A DNA stretch of 64,000 nucleotides from Actinomadura spongiicola (GTDB lineage Bacteria; Actinomycetota; Actinomycetes; Streptosporangiales; Streptosporangiaceae): contig NZ_QVNQ01000004.1 of the NCBI RefSeq assembly GCF_003432485.1, positions 620,001-684,000 on the forward strand. The letters run 5' to 3'. Within the stretch, counting starts at the first letter, position 1, and each line of letters begins with the position of its first letter. Positions 16,264 through 24,954 of the stretch are shown here, piece by piece. Made by a program: the position numbers and the translations under genes. The notes under the pieces are model-generated. The model was not told where the DNA came from. It did no database searches and was given only the letters and a program-made list of their open reading frames with translations.

Positions 16264-18363
16264 ATGATGGCTGAGTCGGTGCTGGAGGGACTCGACCCCG
16301 AACAGCGGGCGGTCGCCGAGGCGGTGCAGGGGCCGGTGTGCGTGCTCGCGGGCGCCGGGACCGGCAAGACCAGGGCCATCACGCACCGGATCGCCTACGC
16401 CACCCTGACCGGCGTCGTGACGCCGCAGCGGGTGCTGGCCGTGACGTTCACCACGCGGGCGGCGGGGGAGCTGCGCAGCCGGCTGCGGCAGCTCGGCGCG
16501 CCCGGCGTCCAGGCGCGGACGTTCCACGCGGCGGCGCTGCGCCAGCTCACCTACTTCTGGCCGCGGGTCGTCGGCGGCGACCCCCCGAAGATCATCGAGA
16601 AGAAGGCCGGGCTGGTCGCCGACGCGGCCCGCGCGTGCCGGCTGTCGCTCGGACGGACGGAACTGCGCGACGTCGCGAGCGAGATCGAATGGGCGAAGGT
16701 CACCCAGAACCGTCCCGAGGACTACCCTGCGGCCGTCGCCAAGGCCGGTCGGCGACCGCCCGCCGAGGTCGTCGACGTCGCCCGCGTCTACGCCATGTAC
16801 GAGCAGCTCAGACGCGAACGCAACCTGCTCGACTTCGAGGGGATGCTGGAACTGACCGCCGCCGTGCTCACCGAGCACCGGGAGGTGGCCAACCAGGTCC
16901 GCGAGCAGTACCGGCACTTCGTCGTGGACGAGTTCCAGGACGTCAACCCGCTCCAGAAGCTGCTCCTCGACACCTGGCTCGGCGACCGCGACGACCTGTG
17001 CGTCGTCGGTGACCCGAACCAGACGATCTACTCGTTCACCGGCGCGAGCCCGTCGCACCTGCTCGACTTCACCCGCGAGCACCCGGACGCGAAGGTCGTC
17101 AGGCTCGTCCGCGACTACCGGTCGACGCCGCAGGTCGTCCGGCTCGCCAACGCGGTGATCGGGCAGGCGAGACGCGCGGCGCCGGACGCCCCCGGCGGCC
17201 GTCCGGCCGGAGATCACGGGCTGGAGCTGGTGGCCCAGCGGGAGACCGGGCCCGAGCCGGTGTTCAACGAGTACGACGACGAGATCGCCGAGGCCGACGA
17301 CGCGGCGCGGCGCGCCCGCAAGCTCATCGACGAGGGCGTTCCCGCGCGGGAGATCGCGATCCTCTACCGGATCAACGCGCAGTCGGAGACGTACGAGTCG
17401 GCGCTGGCGGCGGCGGGCGTGCCGTACGTCCTGCGCGGCGCGGAACGGTTCTTCGACCGGCCCGAGGTCAAGCAGGCCGTCTTCATGCTGCGCGCCGCCA
17501 CCCGGGTCGGCGCGGACGCCGAGACCGACGGGATGGGGTTGATCCAGACCGTCCGGCACGTCCTGTCCGGCGCCGGGTTCTCCGACCGGCCGCCCGAGGG
17601 GGCGGGCGCGGTGCGCGCCCGCTGGGAGTCGCTGGCCGCGCTGGCGCAGCTCGCGGAGGACATCGCCGCCGACGACCCGACGGCGGGCCTCCCCGACTTC
17701 GTCGCCGACCTGGAGGAACGCGCCGCAGCCCAGCACGCGCCCCCGCTGGAGGGCGTCACCCTGGCGTCCCTGCACGCCGCCAAGGGCCTGGAGTGGGACG
17801 CGGTGTTCCTCGTCGGGCTCGTCGAGGGGACCCTCCCGATCGTCTACGCCGAGACCCCGGCCCAGATCGAGGAGGAACGGCGGCTCCTGTACGTCGGGAT
17901 CACCCGGGCGCGCGTGCACCTGTCGCTGTCGTGGGCGCTGTCACGGGCGCCGGGCGGGGCGCGGCACCGCCGCCCGTCCCGCTTCCTGCACGGCCTCACG
18001 GGCAAGGCCGCCACGCTCGCCCCACCCCGCGCCGACCGCACGAAGCGCCGCGCCGCGAAGGGGCCGCAACCGTGCCGGGTGTGCGGCCGGCCGCTGACCG
18101 CCGCCGTCGAACGCAAGCTCGGCCGCTGCGAGGACTGCCCCTCCGAGCTGAACGAGGAACTCCTCCTCGCGCTGAAGGAGTGGCGCGCCCGCATCTCCGA
18201 CGAGCAGAAGATCCCCGCCTACGTCGTCTTCACCGACGCGACGCTCCAGGCGATCGCCGAGCACAACCCCGAGTCGCGGGAGGAACTGGCGCGGATCCCC
18301 GGCGTCGGCAGGGTCAAACTCGACCGCTACGGCGACGAGGTGCTGACCCTGTGCGGCCACTGA
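16264..18363 (+). CDS. uvrD2: UvrD2-type superfamily I DNA helicase with HRDC domain
   Basis: A 699-residue 3'-5' DNA helicase. Walker A is GAGTGKT (about 36-42), Walker B VVDEFQDVNP, motif III GDPNQTIYSFTG, motif IV RDYRSTPQVV, motif V TLASLHAAKGLEWD, and motif VI YVGITRARVHLSLS. The C-terminus has two CxxC pairs (CRVCG and CEDC) and an HRDC domain (about 615-695), the architecture of mycobacterial UvrD2. The start is ATG 16264 or 16267, behind a G-rich Shine-Dalgarno run; the upstream frame to 16126 crosses the mycoredoxin promoter. It acts in DNA repair or replication. Confidence 0.92.
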   Translation: MMAESVLEGLDPEQRAVAEAVQGPVCVLAGAGTGKTRAITHRIAYATLTGVVTPQRVLAVTFTTRAAGELRSRLRQLGAPGVQARTFHAAALRQLTYFWPRVVGGDPPKIIEKKAGLVADAARACRLSLGRTELRDVASEIEWAKVTQNRPEDYPAAVAKAGRRPPAEVVDVARVYAMYEQLRRERNLLDFEGMLELTAAVLTEHREVANQVREQYRHFVVDEFQDVNPLQKLLLDTWLGDRDDLCVVGDPNQTIYSFTGASPSHLLDFTREHPDAKVVRLVRDYRSTPQVVRLANAVIGQARRAAPDAPGGRPAGDHGLELVAQRETGPEPVFNEYDDEIAEADDAARRARKLIDEGVPAREIAILYRINAQSETYESALAAAGVPYVLRGAERFFDRPEVKQAVFMLRAATRVGADAETDGMGLIQTVRHVLSGAGFSDRPPEGAGAVRARWESLAALAQLAEDIAADDPTAGLPDFVADLEERAAAQHAPPLEGVTLASLHAAKGLEWDAVFLVGLVEGTLPIVYAETPAQIEEERRLLYVGITRARVHLSLSWALSRAPGGARHRRPSRFLHGLTGKAATLAPPRADRTKRRAAKGPQPCRVCGRPLTAAVERKLGRCEDCPSELNEELLLALKEWRARISDEQKIPAYVVFTDATLQAIAEHNPESREELARIPGVGRVKLDRYGDEVLTLCGH

Positions 18364-18389
18364 GCATCGGCTAGGGGAGACTTGCGGGC

Positions 18390-19253
18390 GTGAGGGAATC
18401 GCTGAAGGCGCTGCTGGACCTGCTGGATCTCGAACAGATCGAGAACGACATCTTCCGCGGACGCACGTCCGACGAGCGCCGGCAGCGCGTCTTCGGCGGG
18501 CAGGTCGCCGGTCAGGCGCTCGTCGCCGCCGGTCGGACCGTTCCAGTGAACCGGCCCGTGCACTCGCTGCACGCCTACTTCATCCGTCCGGGCGACCCGC
18601 TCGTCCCGATCGTCTACACCGTCGACCGGGTCCGGGACGGACGGTCCTTCACCACGCGGCGGGTCACCGCCGTCCAGCACGGCAAGGCGATCTTCACGTT
18701 GTCGGCGTCGTTCCAGATCGTGGAGGACGGGCCCGCCCACCAGGCGGAGATGCCGGACGCGCCCGCGCCCGAGACGCTGCCGGACAGCCTGACCCGCATG
18801 ACCCCGTACTTCGGCGAGGTCGGCGCGCGTGAGTTCGTCACCCGGCGGCCGTTCGACATCCGGCACGCGACGCCGCTGTCCTTGGAGGCCGCGAAGGACC
18901 CGTCGCTGGTGACGCCCGTGTCGAAGGTGTGGTTGCGCGTGGACGGCGAACTGCCCGACGACCCGCTGCTCCACGTGTGCCTGATGACGTACGCGTCCGA
19001 CATGACGCTGCTCGACACCGTCCTGCTCAACCACGGGCTGTTCTGGGGCGACAAGCGGACGATGGGCGCGAGCCTCGACCACGCGATGTGGTTCCACCGG
19101 CCGTTCCGCGCCGACGAGTGGCTGCTGTACCACCAGGACACGCCCTTCGCCGGCGGCGCCCGCGGCCTTGCCCGCGGGCAGGTGTTCACCCGTTCCGGGG
19201 AGCTGGTCGTGTCCGTCATGCAGGAAGGTCTGATCCGGGTCGCCGGAGCCTGA
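18390..19253 (+). CDS. tesB: Acyl-CoA thioesterase II
   Basis: A 287-residue double-hotdog thioesterase that hydrolyses acyl-CoA to free fatty acid and CoA. The N-terminal hotdog has RVFGGQVAGQALVAAGRTV and SLHAYFIRPGD. The C-terminal hotdog has the catalytic Asp in YASDMTLLDTVL, SLDHAMWFH, and the Gln in GLARGQVF. The full family length is present. GTG 18390 has GGGGAGA a few bases upstream and follows uvrD2 by 26 bp, so it may be transcribed with it. Confidence 0.92.
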   Translation: MRESLKALLDLLDLEQIENDIFRGRTSDERRQRVFGGQVAGQALVAAGRTVPVNRPVHSLHAYFIRPGDPLVPIVYTVDRVRDGRSFTTRRVTAVQHGKAIFTLSASFQIVEDGPAHQAEMPDAPAPETLPDSLTRMTPYFGEVGAREFVTRRPFDIRHATPLSLEAAKDPSLVTPVSKVWLRVDGELPDDPLLHVCLMTYASDMTLLDTVLLNHGLFWGDKRTMGASLDHAMWFHRPFRADEWLLYHQDTPFAGGARGLARGQVFTRSGELVVSVMQEGLIRVAGA

Positions 19254-19488
19254 CCGGAACAGGCCAGGGCCGAACTCCGGCGCCGAAGTCCGCGCCGCCG
19301 CGCCGGACGAGGTCCGTGCCTGGGGTTTCAGAGGATGACGTCGCGCGTCAATCCCCCTGAGGGCGGATTCGCCCGGCTTCACGAGCCCCCACTCGGTGGT
19401 TCACGCGGCGCCAGGTGCACCCCCAAGATCATGTAATCCAATCCGCGTTTTTACGCGGACATGTCCACTGATCTCACCGGGGAACCGT
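19254..19488. other. Intergenic region with small hairpin
   Basis: No gene is seen in these 235 bp. A short inverted repeat, CCGCGT-TTTT-ACGCGG (19443-19458), lies 30 bp upstream of the secreted hydrolase start. It could be an operator or a 5'-UTR hairpin; it lacks the T-tract of a terminator. Confidence 0.4.
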
Positions 19489-21279
19489 ATGCACCTGAGA
19501 ACCAGAATTCTCGCGGTCGCCGTGGCCGGCGCGGCGCTCGTTCCGGCCGCCGCCGCCACCGCCGTCGCCGAACCCGGCGCCCGCGCCGCCGCGGGCGACA
19601 AGACGAGCGCGGTCGAGAAGAAGCGCGTCGACGGCGTGCCCACCCCGAAACTCGGCTGGTACGAGTGCTTCGGCTCCGCGGAATGCGCGACCGTCCGGCT
19701 GCCCCTGGACTACGACTCCCCGAAGGGCGCGACCACCGAGATCGCCGTCGCCCGGGTGAAGGCCCGCGATCCCAAGAAGCGGATCGGGACCCTGTTCCTC
19801 AACCCGGGCGGACCCGGCGGCTCCGGCACCCTGATGGCCGTCGACGCGCCGCTGTTCCTCGGCGAGGACATGCTCGACCGCTTCGACATCGTCGGCTTCG
19901 ACCCGCGCGGCACCGGCTTCAGCGACCAGATCCAGTGCTTCAAGTCCGCAAGGGACCAGCAGCTCGCGCTCGCCGGGATGGAGGTGGGATTCCCCATGGG
20001 CGGGAAGGAAGAGGCGGCCTACATCAAGTCCGCGAAGGCGCTCGGCAAGGGCTGTTCCACCACCGGCAAGAAGCTGGCGGGCGCGAGCTCCACCGCCGAG
20101 GTCGCGCGGGACATGGACGTCCTGCGCCGCGCGGTCGGTGAGAAGAAGCTGACCTACCTGGGCTTCAGCTACGGGTCGGCGCTCGGCCAGTACTACGCCA
20201 ACATGTTCCCCGACCGGCTGCGGGCCCTGGCCGTGGACGCCATCATCAACCCGGTCTCCTGGGCGGGCACCAAGAAGACCGCGGACCAGATCATCGACGA
20301 CCGGTTGAAGTCCGGCGACGGAGCCTACCGGGCACTGAAGGAACTGCTCGTCCGCTGCGGGAAGGCGGGCGAGGCGAAATGCACGTTCGCGGCGTACGGC
20401 GACCCCGTCAAGAACTTCGACGTTCTCGCCGCGCGGCTGAAGGCGAAGCCCGCCGACATCGGCGGCTCGAAGATCACCTACGCCGACCTCATCGGCGCCA
20501 CGCTCTCCAGCCTCTACGACGTGGACGGCTACGAGTTCATCGACATGGCGGCCACCGAGCTGTGGGAGGCGACCTCGTCCACCTCGACGAAGGCACGGGC
20601 GGCCGCGGCGCGCGAGGCCATCGCCGCCCGCGTCGCCAGGAGCCGCGCCGAGGTCGGGGCGCAGCGTGCGGCCGCCGCCAAGGGCTTCCCCTACGACAAC
20701 TTCCTCGACGTGTTCAGCTCCGTCGTCTGCACCGACGGCCTGCACCCGAAGAAGGCCGGGGACTGGCCGGCGCTGACCGCCGCGTCCGACAAGCGCGCGC
20801 CCCACTTCGGTCGGGCGTGGGGCTGGTCGTCCGTCCAGTGCGCCGGTGACTCCTGGAAGGTCCGCGACGAGGACGCCTACCGCGGCCCGTTCAACCGGCG
20901 GACGAGCGCGCCCGTCCTGTTCGTCGGGAACTACTACGACCCGGCCACGAACTACGACGACGCGGTGTCGTCCAGCAAGCTGCTGCCCGGCAGCCGCCTG
21001 CTGTCCAGCGACAGCTGGGGCCACGCCGCCTACGGCACGTCCGCGTGCGTGACGAACGCCGTCGACGCCTACCTGCTCCGCGGCGAACTCCCGCCCGCGG
21101 GCAAGGTGTGCGTCGGCGACGTCCAGCCGTTCGAGCGCGACCCCGAGTCGGCGCTCGACACCCGGGCGTCCGTGAACCCCGGCGCGACGACGACGCGGGC
21201 GCCCGCCGCCGGCCGGCCCACGCAGCTGCCGCCGGTCGCGACGCGCGTGCCGCCGTCCACCCTGCTCGGCACGAGGTGA
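19489..21279 (+). CDS. Secreted alpha/beta-hydrolase, tripeptidyl aminopeptidase-like (S33)
   Basis: A 596-residue exported serine hydrolase. Residues 1-27 form a signal peptide (MHLRTRILAVAVAGAALVPA then an Ala-rich AxA cleavage area). The S33 fold shows the oxyanion segment LNPGGPGGSG, GFDPRGTGFS, the nucleophile elbow GFSYGSALGQYY, and the C-terminal TAP-like domain with VLFVGNYYDPATNYDDA (catalytic Asp) and SWGHAAYG (catalytic His). It matches Streptomyces secreted tripeptidyl aminopeptidases (SlpD/SlpE type), which release tripeptides from peptides outside the cell. ATG 19489 has GGGGAA just upstream; the longer frame would bury the signal peptide. Confidence 0.9.
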   Translation: MHLRTRILAVAVAGAALVPAAAATAVAEPGARAAAGDKTSAVEKKRVDGVPTPKLGWYECFGSAECATVRLPLDYDSPKGATTEIAVARVKARDPKKRIGTLFLNPGGPGGSGTLMAVDAPLFLGEDMLDRFDIVGFDPRGTGFSDQIQCFKSARDQQLALAGMEVGFPMGGKEEAAYIKSAKALGKGCSTTGKKLAGASSTAEVARDMDVLRRAVGEKKLTYLGFSYGSALGQYYANMFPDRLRALAVDAIINPVSWAGTKKTADQIIDDRLKSGDGAYRALKELLVRCGKAGEAKCTFAAYGDPVKNFDVLAARLKAKPADIGGSKITYADLIGATLSSLYDVDGYEFIDMAATELWEATSSTSTKARAAAAREAIAARVARSRAEVGAQRAAAAKGFPYDNFLDVFSSVVCTDGLHPKKAGDWPALTAASDKRAPHFGRAWGWSSVQCAGDSWKVRDEDAYRGPFNRRTSAPVLFVGNYYDPATNYDDAVSSSKLLPGSRLLSSDSWGHAAYGTSACVTNAVDAYLLRGELPPAGKVCVGDVQPFERDPESALDTRASVNPGATTTRAPAAGRPTQLPPVATRVPPSTLLGTR

Positions 21280-21408
21280 CCTGAGCGGACGCGACACCTG
21301 ACGGGCCGGGCCGGCGCACCGCCGACCCGGCCCGTCCGGCTCCACCGCCCGCCCGGCGGGCGCGGTTTCCGCGAAGAAAGAGTGAAGTCACCCACAAAGT
21401 CGCAGGTC

Positions 21409-21447
21409 AAAAATATCTTGCTTGATTCGGCAAGATCCCCGTAGGCT
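21409..21447 (+). promoter_or_regulatory. WhiB7-type autoregulated promoter
   Basis: AAAAAT, three bases, then TTG: an AT-rich block at 21409-21416 directly precedes the -35 TTGCTT (21418-21423). After 18 bp comes the -10 TAGGCT (21442-21447). AT-rich sequence 3 bp upstream of the -35 is the known hallmark of promoters bound by WhiB7 with its sigma factor. The start codon of whiB7 is about 510 bp downstream, leaving a long leader. Confidence 0.75.
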
Positions 21448-21538
21448 CGAACGCGAGCAATCAACCGGCCCGCCGGTGCGGATCGTCTCCGATCCGCCGG
21501 TGCGGCCCCGAGGAGCCAGAAAGGTGGTGTGCAGTCCG

Positions 21539-21853
21539 GTGAGCAACACGTTGATCAAATCCGCGTCGTCCTGGACCGCCGCCGCATGCCCTGGCACCTC
21601 ACCGTATGGCACCTCACCGTATGGCGCCTCGGCCGCTGGTGCGACCAAGCCCGGAACGCGACTGCGTGGGCTACGCGGACTGAGCATGCGCGGCACCGAT
21701 CTGCGCATCGAGCAGCGAATCCAGGACCAAGGGCGCAGTGTCTTCGAACACCTTCTCGAAGACATGACCGTCCCGGCTCCGGCCACGACCCACGTGGGCG
21801 TCACCGTCACGGGTGACGTGTCGGGTCCGTACCCCTGGAGGCAACCGGTTTAG
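21539..21853 (+). CDS. Upstream leader ORF of whiB7
   Basis: An open frame in the whiB7 leader. From GTG 21539 (AAAGGTGG about 11 nt upstream) it encodes 104 residues; an internal ATG at 21686 would give 55. It contains a 5-residue repeat (GTSPYGTSPYGAS) and ends with TAG at 21851-21853, only 20 nt before the attenuator hairpin. In Streptomyces and mycobacteria, translation of a small upstream ORF controls whiB7/wblC: slowed ribosomes prevent terminator formation. Position, stop-to-hairpin spacing and promoter fit that scheme. Which start is used, and whether the whole ORF is translated, cannot be decided from sequence. Confidence 0.55.
   Translation: MSNTLIKSASSWTAAACPGTSPYGTSPYGASAAGATKPGTRLRGLRGLSMRGTDLRIEQRIQDQGRSVFEHLLEDMTVPAPATTHVGVTVTGDVSGPYPWRQPV
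21593..21630 (+). repeat. In-frame 15-bp tandem repeat in the whiB7 leader ORF
   Basis: GGCACCTCACCGTAT is present twice (21593-21607, 21608-21622), followed by a partial third copy to 21630. The period is 15 bp, so the leader ORF gains whole pentapeptides (GTSPY). Confidence 0.85.
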
Positions 21854-21873
21854 AAACAGACCGGCAAGCCCCC

Positions 21874-21914
21874 AGGCCGCGGATCCAGACACCGGATCCG
21901 CGGCCTTCTTGTTT
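21874..21914 (+). terminator. Attenuator/intrinsic terminator in the whiB7 leader
   Basis: A perfect 13-bp stem, AGGCCGCGGATCC (21874-21886) and GGATCCGCGGCCT (21894-21906), with a 7-nt loop and a T-rich tail TTCTTGTTT. It lies between the leader ORF stop and the whiB7 start, where transcription attenuation is known in whiB7/wblC genes. Confidence 0.8.
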
Positions 21915-21965
21915 GCCCGGACAACCCACCGACACGCCCGTTGAGATCCAACGAGAGGAACAAGG

Positions 21966-22253
21966 GTGACTGTGATGCAGGGGGCTCTCGCCATCAGCGA
22001 GGAGGACCTCACTCTTCCGTGCCGGACTGACCCGGAGCTGTTCTTCGCCGAGGCTCCCGCCGACGTCGAGCTCGCCAAGGCCCTGTGCCTGGAGTGCCCG
22101 CTTCGGAAGGAGTGCCTCGCGGGGGCGCTCGAGCGCAAGGAGCCCTGGGGCGTCTGGGGCGGCGAACTGTTCGTCCGCGGTGTGATCGTGCCGCGCAAGC
22201 GGCCGCGTGGCCGCCCGCGCAAGCACCCGCGGCCCGACGAAGTGACCGTGTGA
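21966..22253 (+). CDS. whiB7: WhiB7 antibiotic-stress transcription factor
   Basis: A 95-residue WhiB-family [4Fe-4S] regulator. The four cluster cysteines are in LTLPC and CLECPLRKEC (Cx2Cx5C), followed by the G[VI]WGG turn in EPWGVWGGELF and a C-terminal AT-hook RGRPRK. The AT-hook is specific to WhiB7/WblC, which binds the primary sigma factor and switches on intrinsic antibiotic resistance and redox genes. GTG 21966 is 7 nt after GAGAGG; GTG 21972 and ATG 21975 are possible alternatives. It lies between uvrD2/tesB and the ABC1 kinase, near its mycobacterial context. Confidence 0.93.
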   Translation: MTVMQGALAISEEDLTLPCRTDPELFFAEAPADVELAKALCLECPLRKECLAGALERKEPWGVWGGELFVRGVIVPRKRPRGRPRKHPRPDEVTV

Positions 22254-22504
22254 TGCCGGCGGCGACGCCGGTCACCGACCCCGGAGACGCGGCCCCCGTG
22301 CGGGGGGCGCGTCTCCGGGGCACCGGAGCGGACCCGGTCGAGTCCCGGGACGTGCCCGCCGACCTGGCCGTGCGGCTGCACGCCCTGCGGCGGGCGCGCC
22401 GCGACGCCCGGACCAGGGCGTCGCGCGTGCGGCGCGTCCTGCTCGCGCCGACCGTTCCCGACGGGACGTACACGCAGATGCCGAAGGCGCGGCATCGCTC
22501 CTAG
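22253..22504 (+). CDS. Possible small Arg-rich protein after whiB7
   Basis: An 83-codon frame whose ATG overlaps the whiB7 stop (TGATG). The product is rich in Arg, Ala and Pro and I recognise nothing in it. A strong hairpin at 22279-22320 lies inside it, which would hinder translation, and any high-GC frame tends to look like this. The overlap and the terminator just after it (22528) are the only support. Confidence 0.25.
   Translation: MPAATPVTDPGDAAPVRGARLRGTGADPVESRDVPADLAVRLHALRRARRDARTRASRVRRVLLAPTVPDGTYTQMPKARHRS
22279..22320 (+). terminator. Strong hairpin 26 nt after the whiB7 stop
   Basis: CCCCGGAGACGCG (22279-22291) pairs perfectly with CGCGTCTCCGGGG (22308-22320), and an inner CCCCC/GGGGG run extends the stem. 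There is no T-tract, as is usual for actinomycete terminator or mRNA-stabilising hairpins. Confidence 0.6.
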
Positions 22505-22527
22505 AAGATCGAAGCTGAGAAGAGACC

Positions 22528-22570
22528 GAACGGCCCGCATCGGTCGCAGGCCGCCGCCCGTTCTTTCTTG
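22528..22570 (+). terminator. Probable intrinsic terminator of the whiB7 transcript
   Basis: GAACGG (22528-22533) and CCGTTC (22558-22563) enclose a GC-rich loop and are followed by TTTCTT. The stem is short but the T-rich tail is unusual for this genome. Confidence 0.45.
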
Positions 22571-22648
22571 GATGGTTTGACGGACGGCGCGCCTCCCGGC
22601 GGGCGTGTGGAGCGCGTCCGGTATCCCACGACCCGGACGCGCGAACGA

Positions 22649-22685
22649 GCGGGCCCCGCGCATCACATCAGTGCGCGGGGCCCGC
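22649..22685. terminator. Bidirectional terminator between whiB7 and ABC1 kinase
   Basis: A 14-bp perfect stem (core GGGCCCCGCGCA, 22651-22662; TGCGCGGGGCCC, 22672-22683) with a 9-nt loop. It sits between the convergent whiB7 and ABC1 kinase genes, 20 bp from the kinase stop. Confidence 0.65.
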
Positions 22686-22704
22686 CGGGCTTTCCCGACG
22701 AATC

Positions 22705-24045
22705 TCACGTGGCGACGAGTTCGCCGTCCTCGTCGTCGGCGAATCCCGGAACCCACTTCAGCGACTCCGCCCGCGCCGGGATCTCGCATTCCAGCTGGCA
22801 CAGCACCCCGGTGCCCGCCGACAGGACCCGGTGGATGATGACGTACTGGGGCGGCAGGTTGAGCTGCCGCACCACGTTGGACGGGCGCAGGTCGGTGACG
22901 CGGGCGGCCATGTCGCGGAGCCATTCGCGGCTGAACTTGAACGTGTCGGTGACGAACGGCTCGGTGATCGGGGCGAGGAACGCCTGGAGGGAGTCGGCGT
23001 CGATCTCCACGCCCTCCCGGATGAAGTCCTCCCGGCGCAGCGCCTCCTCGACCTCGTCGATGTCGGCCATCGTGCCGATCCGCAGGAGCAGCCCGAGCCG
23101 CCGCTGGAAGCCACCGGGAATGCGGTCGACGGCGCCGAAGTCGAGGACGCCGAGCCGGCCGTCCTCCAGCAGCCGGAAGTTGCCGGGATGCGGGTCGCCG
23201 TGCAGCATCCCGGACCGTTTCGGCCCCGACAGGAGAAACCGGCAGTACAGCAGGGCCGCGTGGTTCCGCGTCTCCTGGTCGCCCTCGCTGATGATCTTCG
23301 AGAGGGCCGTGCCGTCCATCCACTCGGTGATCAGGATGTTCCCGCTCTGCGCGATGACCTCGGGAACGTAGAAGTCGGGATCGTCCGCGTAGGCGTTCCG
23401 GAAGATCGTCTGGGACTCGGCCTCGATCGTGTAGTCGAGCTCCTCGACCACCCGCTCCTTCAGCTCCGCGAGCATCGCCTTGACGTCCAGGCCCGGCATC
23501 AGCACCCCGAACAGCCTGCCGAGCCGGGCGAGCTGGTTGAAATCGCTGATCAGGGCCTTGCCGGCGCCGGGATACTGCACCTTGACCGCGACGGCGCGGC
23601 CGTCGTGCCACACGGCGCGGTGCACCTGCCCGATCGACGCGGCCGCCGCCGGCTCGTCGTCGAACGACTCGAAGTAGTCGCGCCAGTCGTCCCCGAGGAA
23701 CTCCGCCAGCACCCGGTGGACGGTCGCGGCGGGCAGCGGGGGAGCGGCCTCCTGCAACCGCGTCAGCGTGGCACGGTACGGACCGGCGATCTCCGGCGGC
23801 AACGCCGCCTCGAAGATCGACAGCATCTGGCCGAGCTTCATCGCCCCGCCCTTGAGCTCGCCGAGCACCTTGAACAGCTGCTCGGCGGTCCGGGCCTGGA
23901 TCTCCGCCGCGACGGTCTCGGCCGGGCGCCCGAACGTCCGCTTCCCCATGCCGAGCGCGGTGCGCCCCGCGAAACCGATGGGGAGTGACGCCAGCTTTGC
24001 TGACCGCGTCACCGCGCGGCGGGGAAGATCGCTCACGCTGACCAT
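22705..24045 (-). CDS. ABC1/UbiB-family atypical kinase
   Basis: A 446-residue member of the ABC1 (AarF/UbiB/COQ8) family. The family-specific KxGQ motif is present as GGAMKLGQMLS (about 78), then AAAASIGQVHRA (the alanine-rich loop), the ATP lysine in AVKVQYPG, VVEELDYTIEA, the catalytic-loop HGDPHPGNFRLL and the metal-binding LDFGAVDR. The family supports isoprenoid-quinone synthesis or membrane-lipid homeostasis through an ATPase or kinase activity. ATG 24045 is chosen because it begins the conserved part; an upstream in-frame extension to 24351 runs through the divergent promoter region. The M. tuberculosis homologue also neighbours whiB7. Confidence 0.9.
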   Translation of the reverse strand: MVSVSDLPRRAVTRSAKLASLPIGFAGRTALGMGKRTFGRPAETVAAEIQARTAEQLFKVLGELKGGAMKLGQMLSIFEAALPPEIAGPYRATLTRLQEAAPPLPAATVHRVLAEFLGDDWRDYFESFDDEPAAAASIGQVHRAVWHDGRAVAVKVQYPGAGKALISDFNQLARLGRLFGVLMPGLDVKAMLAELKERVVEELDYTIEAESQTIFRNAYADDPDFYVPEVIAQSGNILITEWMDGTALSKIISEGDQETRNHAALLYCRFLLSGPKRSGMLHGDPHPGNFRLLEDGRLGVLDFGAVDRIPGGFQRRLGLLLRIGTMADIDEVEEALRREDFIREGVEIDADSLQAFLAPITEPFVTDTFKFSREWLRDMAARVTDLRPSNVVRQLNLPPQYVIIHRVLSAGTGVLCQLECEIPARAESLKWVPGFADDEDGELVAT

Positions 24046-24372
24046 TGTCGACGATCGGTTGTCGTTCACGCCACAACCACCGGGAAGTCTCGCCGGACCC
24101 GGGCGGCGCCGAACCCCACGACCTGCGACGCTGTGGTAAGTGTGCGCTTTTTCACGCCGTCTCCCGGGGCCGTGGACGGTGGCATCGCGGGCGCACGACG
24201 GCCCCCGAGGGCGGTGCCGTGACGCCGACTCGTCAGCGTGGACGCCATGACCGGCACGCACCTCCCGCGCATCGCCTCGCTGGGTGGACACCCGTCCAAA
24301 ACATAGGTTCTGACCTGCGGCAACGTCAAACACCCCCTGTGGTGAACGCAAAATTTCGAGTACGGTTCAGGC
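24046..24372. other. Divergent intergenic region, 327 bp
   Basis: No gene is seen. It must hold the promoters of the ABC1 kinase (leftward) and the YgjP-like gene (rightward). A TACGGT -10-like hexamer (24361-24366) lies 6 nt before the GTG at 24373, suggesting a leaderless start. A relatively AT-rich stretch (24340-24360) precedes it. Confidence 0.4.
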
Positions 24373-24954
24373 GTGCCCCCTAACGTTGAGGTCCGCCGCA
24401 GCGCAAGGCGCCGGCGCACCGTGTCCGCCTACCGCGACGGCGACAAGGTGGTGGTGATGGTTCCGTCCAGGCTGAGCAAAGCCGAAGAGGAACAGTGGAT
24501 CGCGACCATCCTCGAGCGCCTCGCGGAGCGGGAGCGCCGCCGGCGGCCGAGCGACGCAGACCTCCAGTCGCGCGCCAGGGAACTGTCCCGCCGCTACCTC
24601 GACGGCCGGGCCGACCCCGTGAGCGTCCGCTGGGTCGCCAACCAGCGCGCCCGATGGGGGTCGTGCACCCCCGACGACGGCACGATCCGGCTGTCCACCC
24701 GCCTGCGGGGCATGCCGGGCTGGGTCGTCGACTACGTCCTCGTCCACGAACTGGCCCATCTGCTGATCCCCGGGCACGGCGCCGACTTCTGGGAGCTCGT
24801 CGGCAACTATCCGAAGGCCGAGCGGGCCCGCGGCTACCTGGAGGGCGTCGCCGCCGCCGCGCACCTGCCGCTGGAGGCGGACGCGCCGGACGGCGAGATC
24901 GGCGACGAGGCCGTCCACCACGGCGACGACTTCCCCCACGAGGTCGCCGGATGA
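24373..24954 (+). CDS. YgjP-like (DUF45) M48-type metallopeptidase
   Basis: A 193-residue protein with the DUF45/YgjP signature: RWGSCTPDDGTIRLS, then the zinc site VLVHELAHLLIPGHG (HExxH plus a third His), followed by FWELVGNYP. It should be a small cytoplasmic zinc-dependent peptidase. A basic N-terminus (RRSARRRRTV) and an acidic C-terminal tail flank the domain. GTG 24373 is probably leaderless. Its stop overlaps the next gene by 4 nt (ATGA). Confidence 0.85.
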   Translation: MPPNVEVRRSARRRRTVSAYRDGDKVVVMVPSRLSKAEEEQWIATILERLAERERRRRPSDADLQSRARELSRRYLDGRADPVSVRWVANQRARWGSCTPDDGTIRLSTRLRGMPGWVVDYVLVHELAHLLIPGHGADFWELVGNYPKAERARGYLEGVAAAAHLPLEADAPDGEIGDEAVHHGDDFPHEVAG

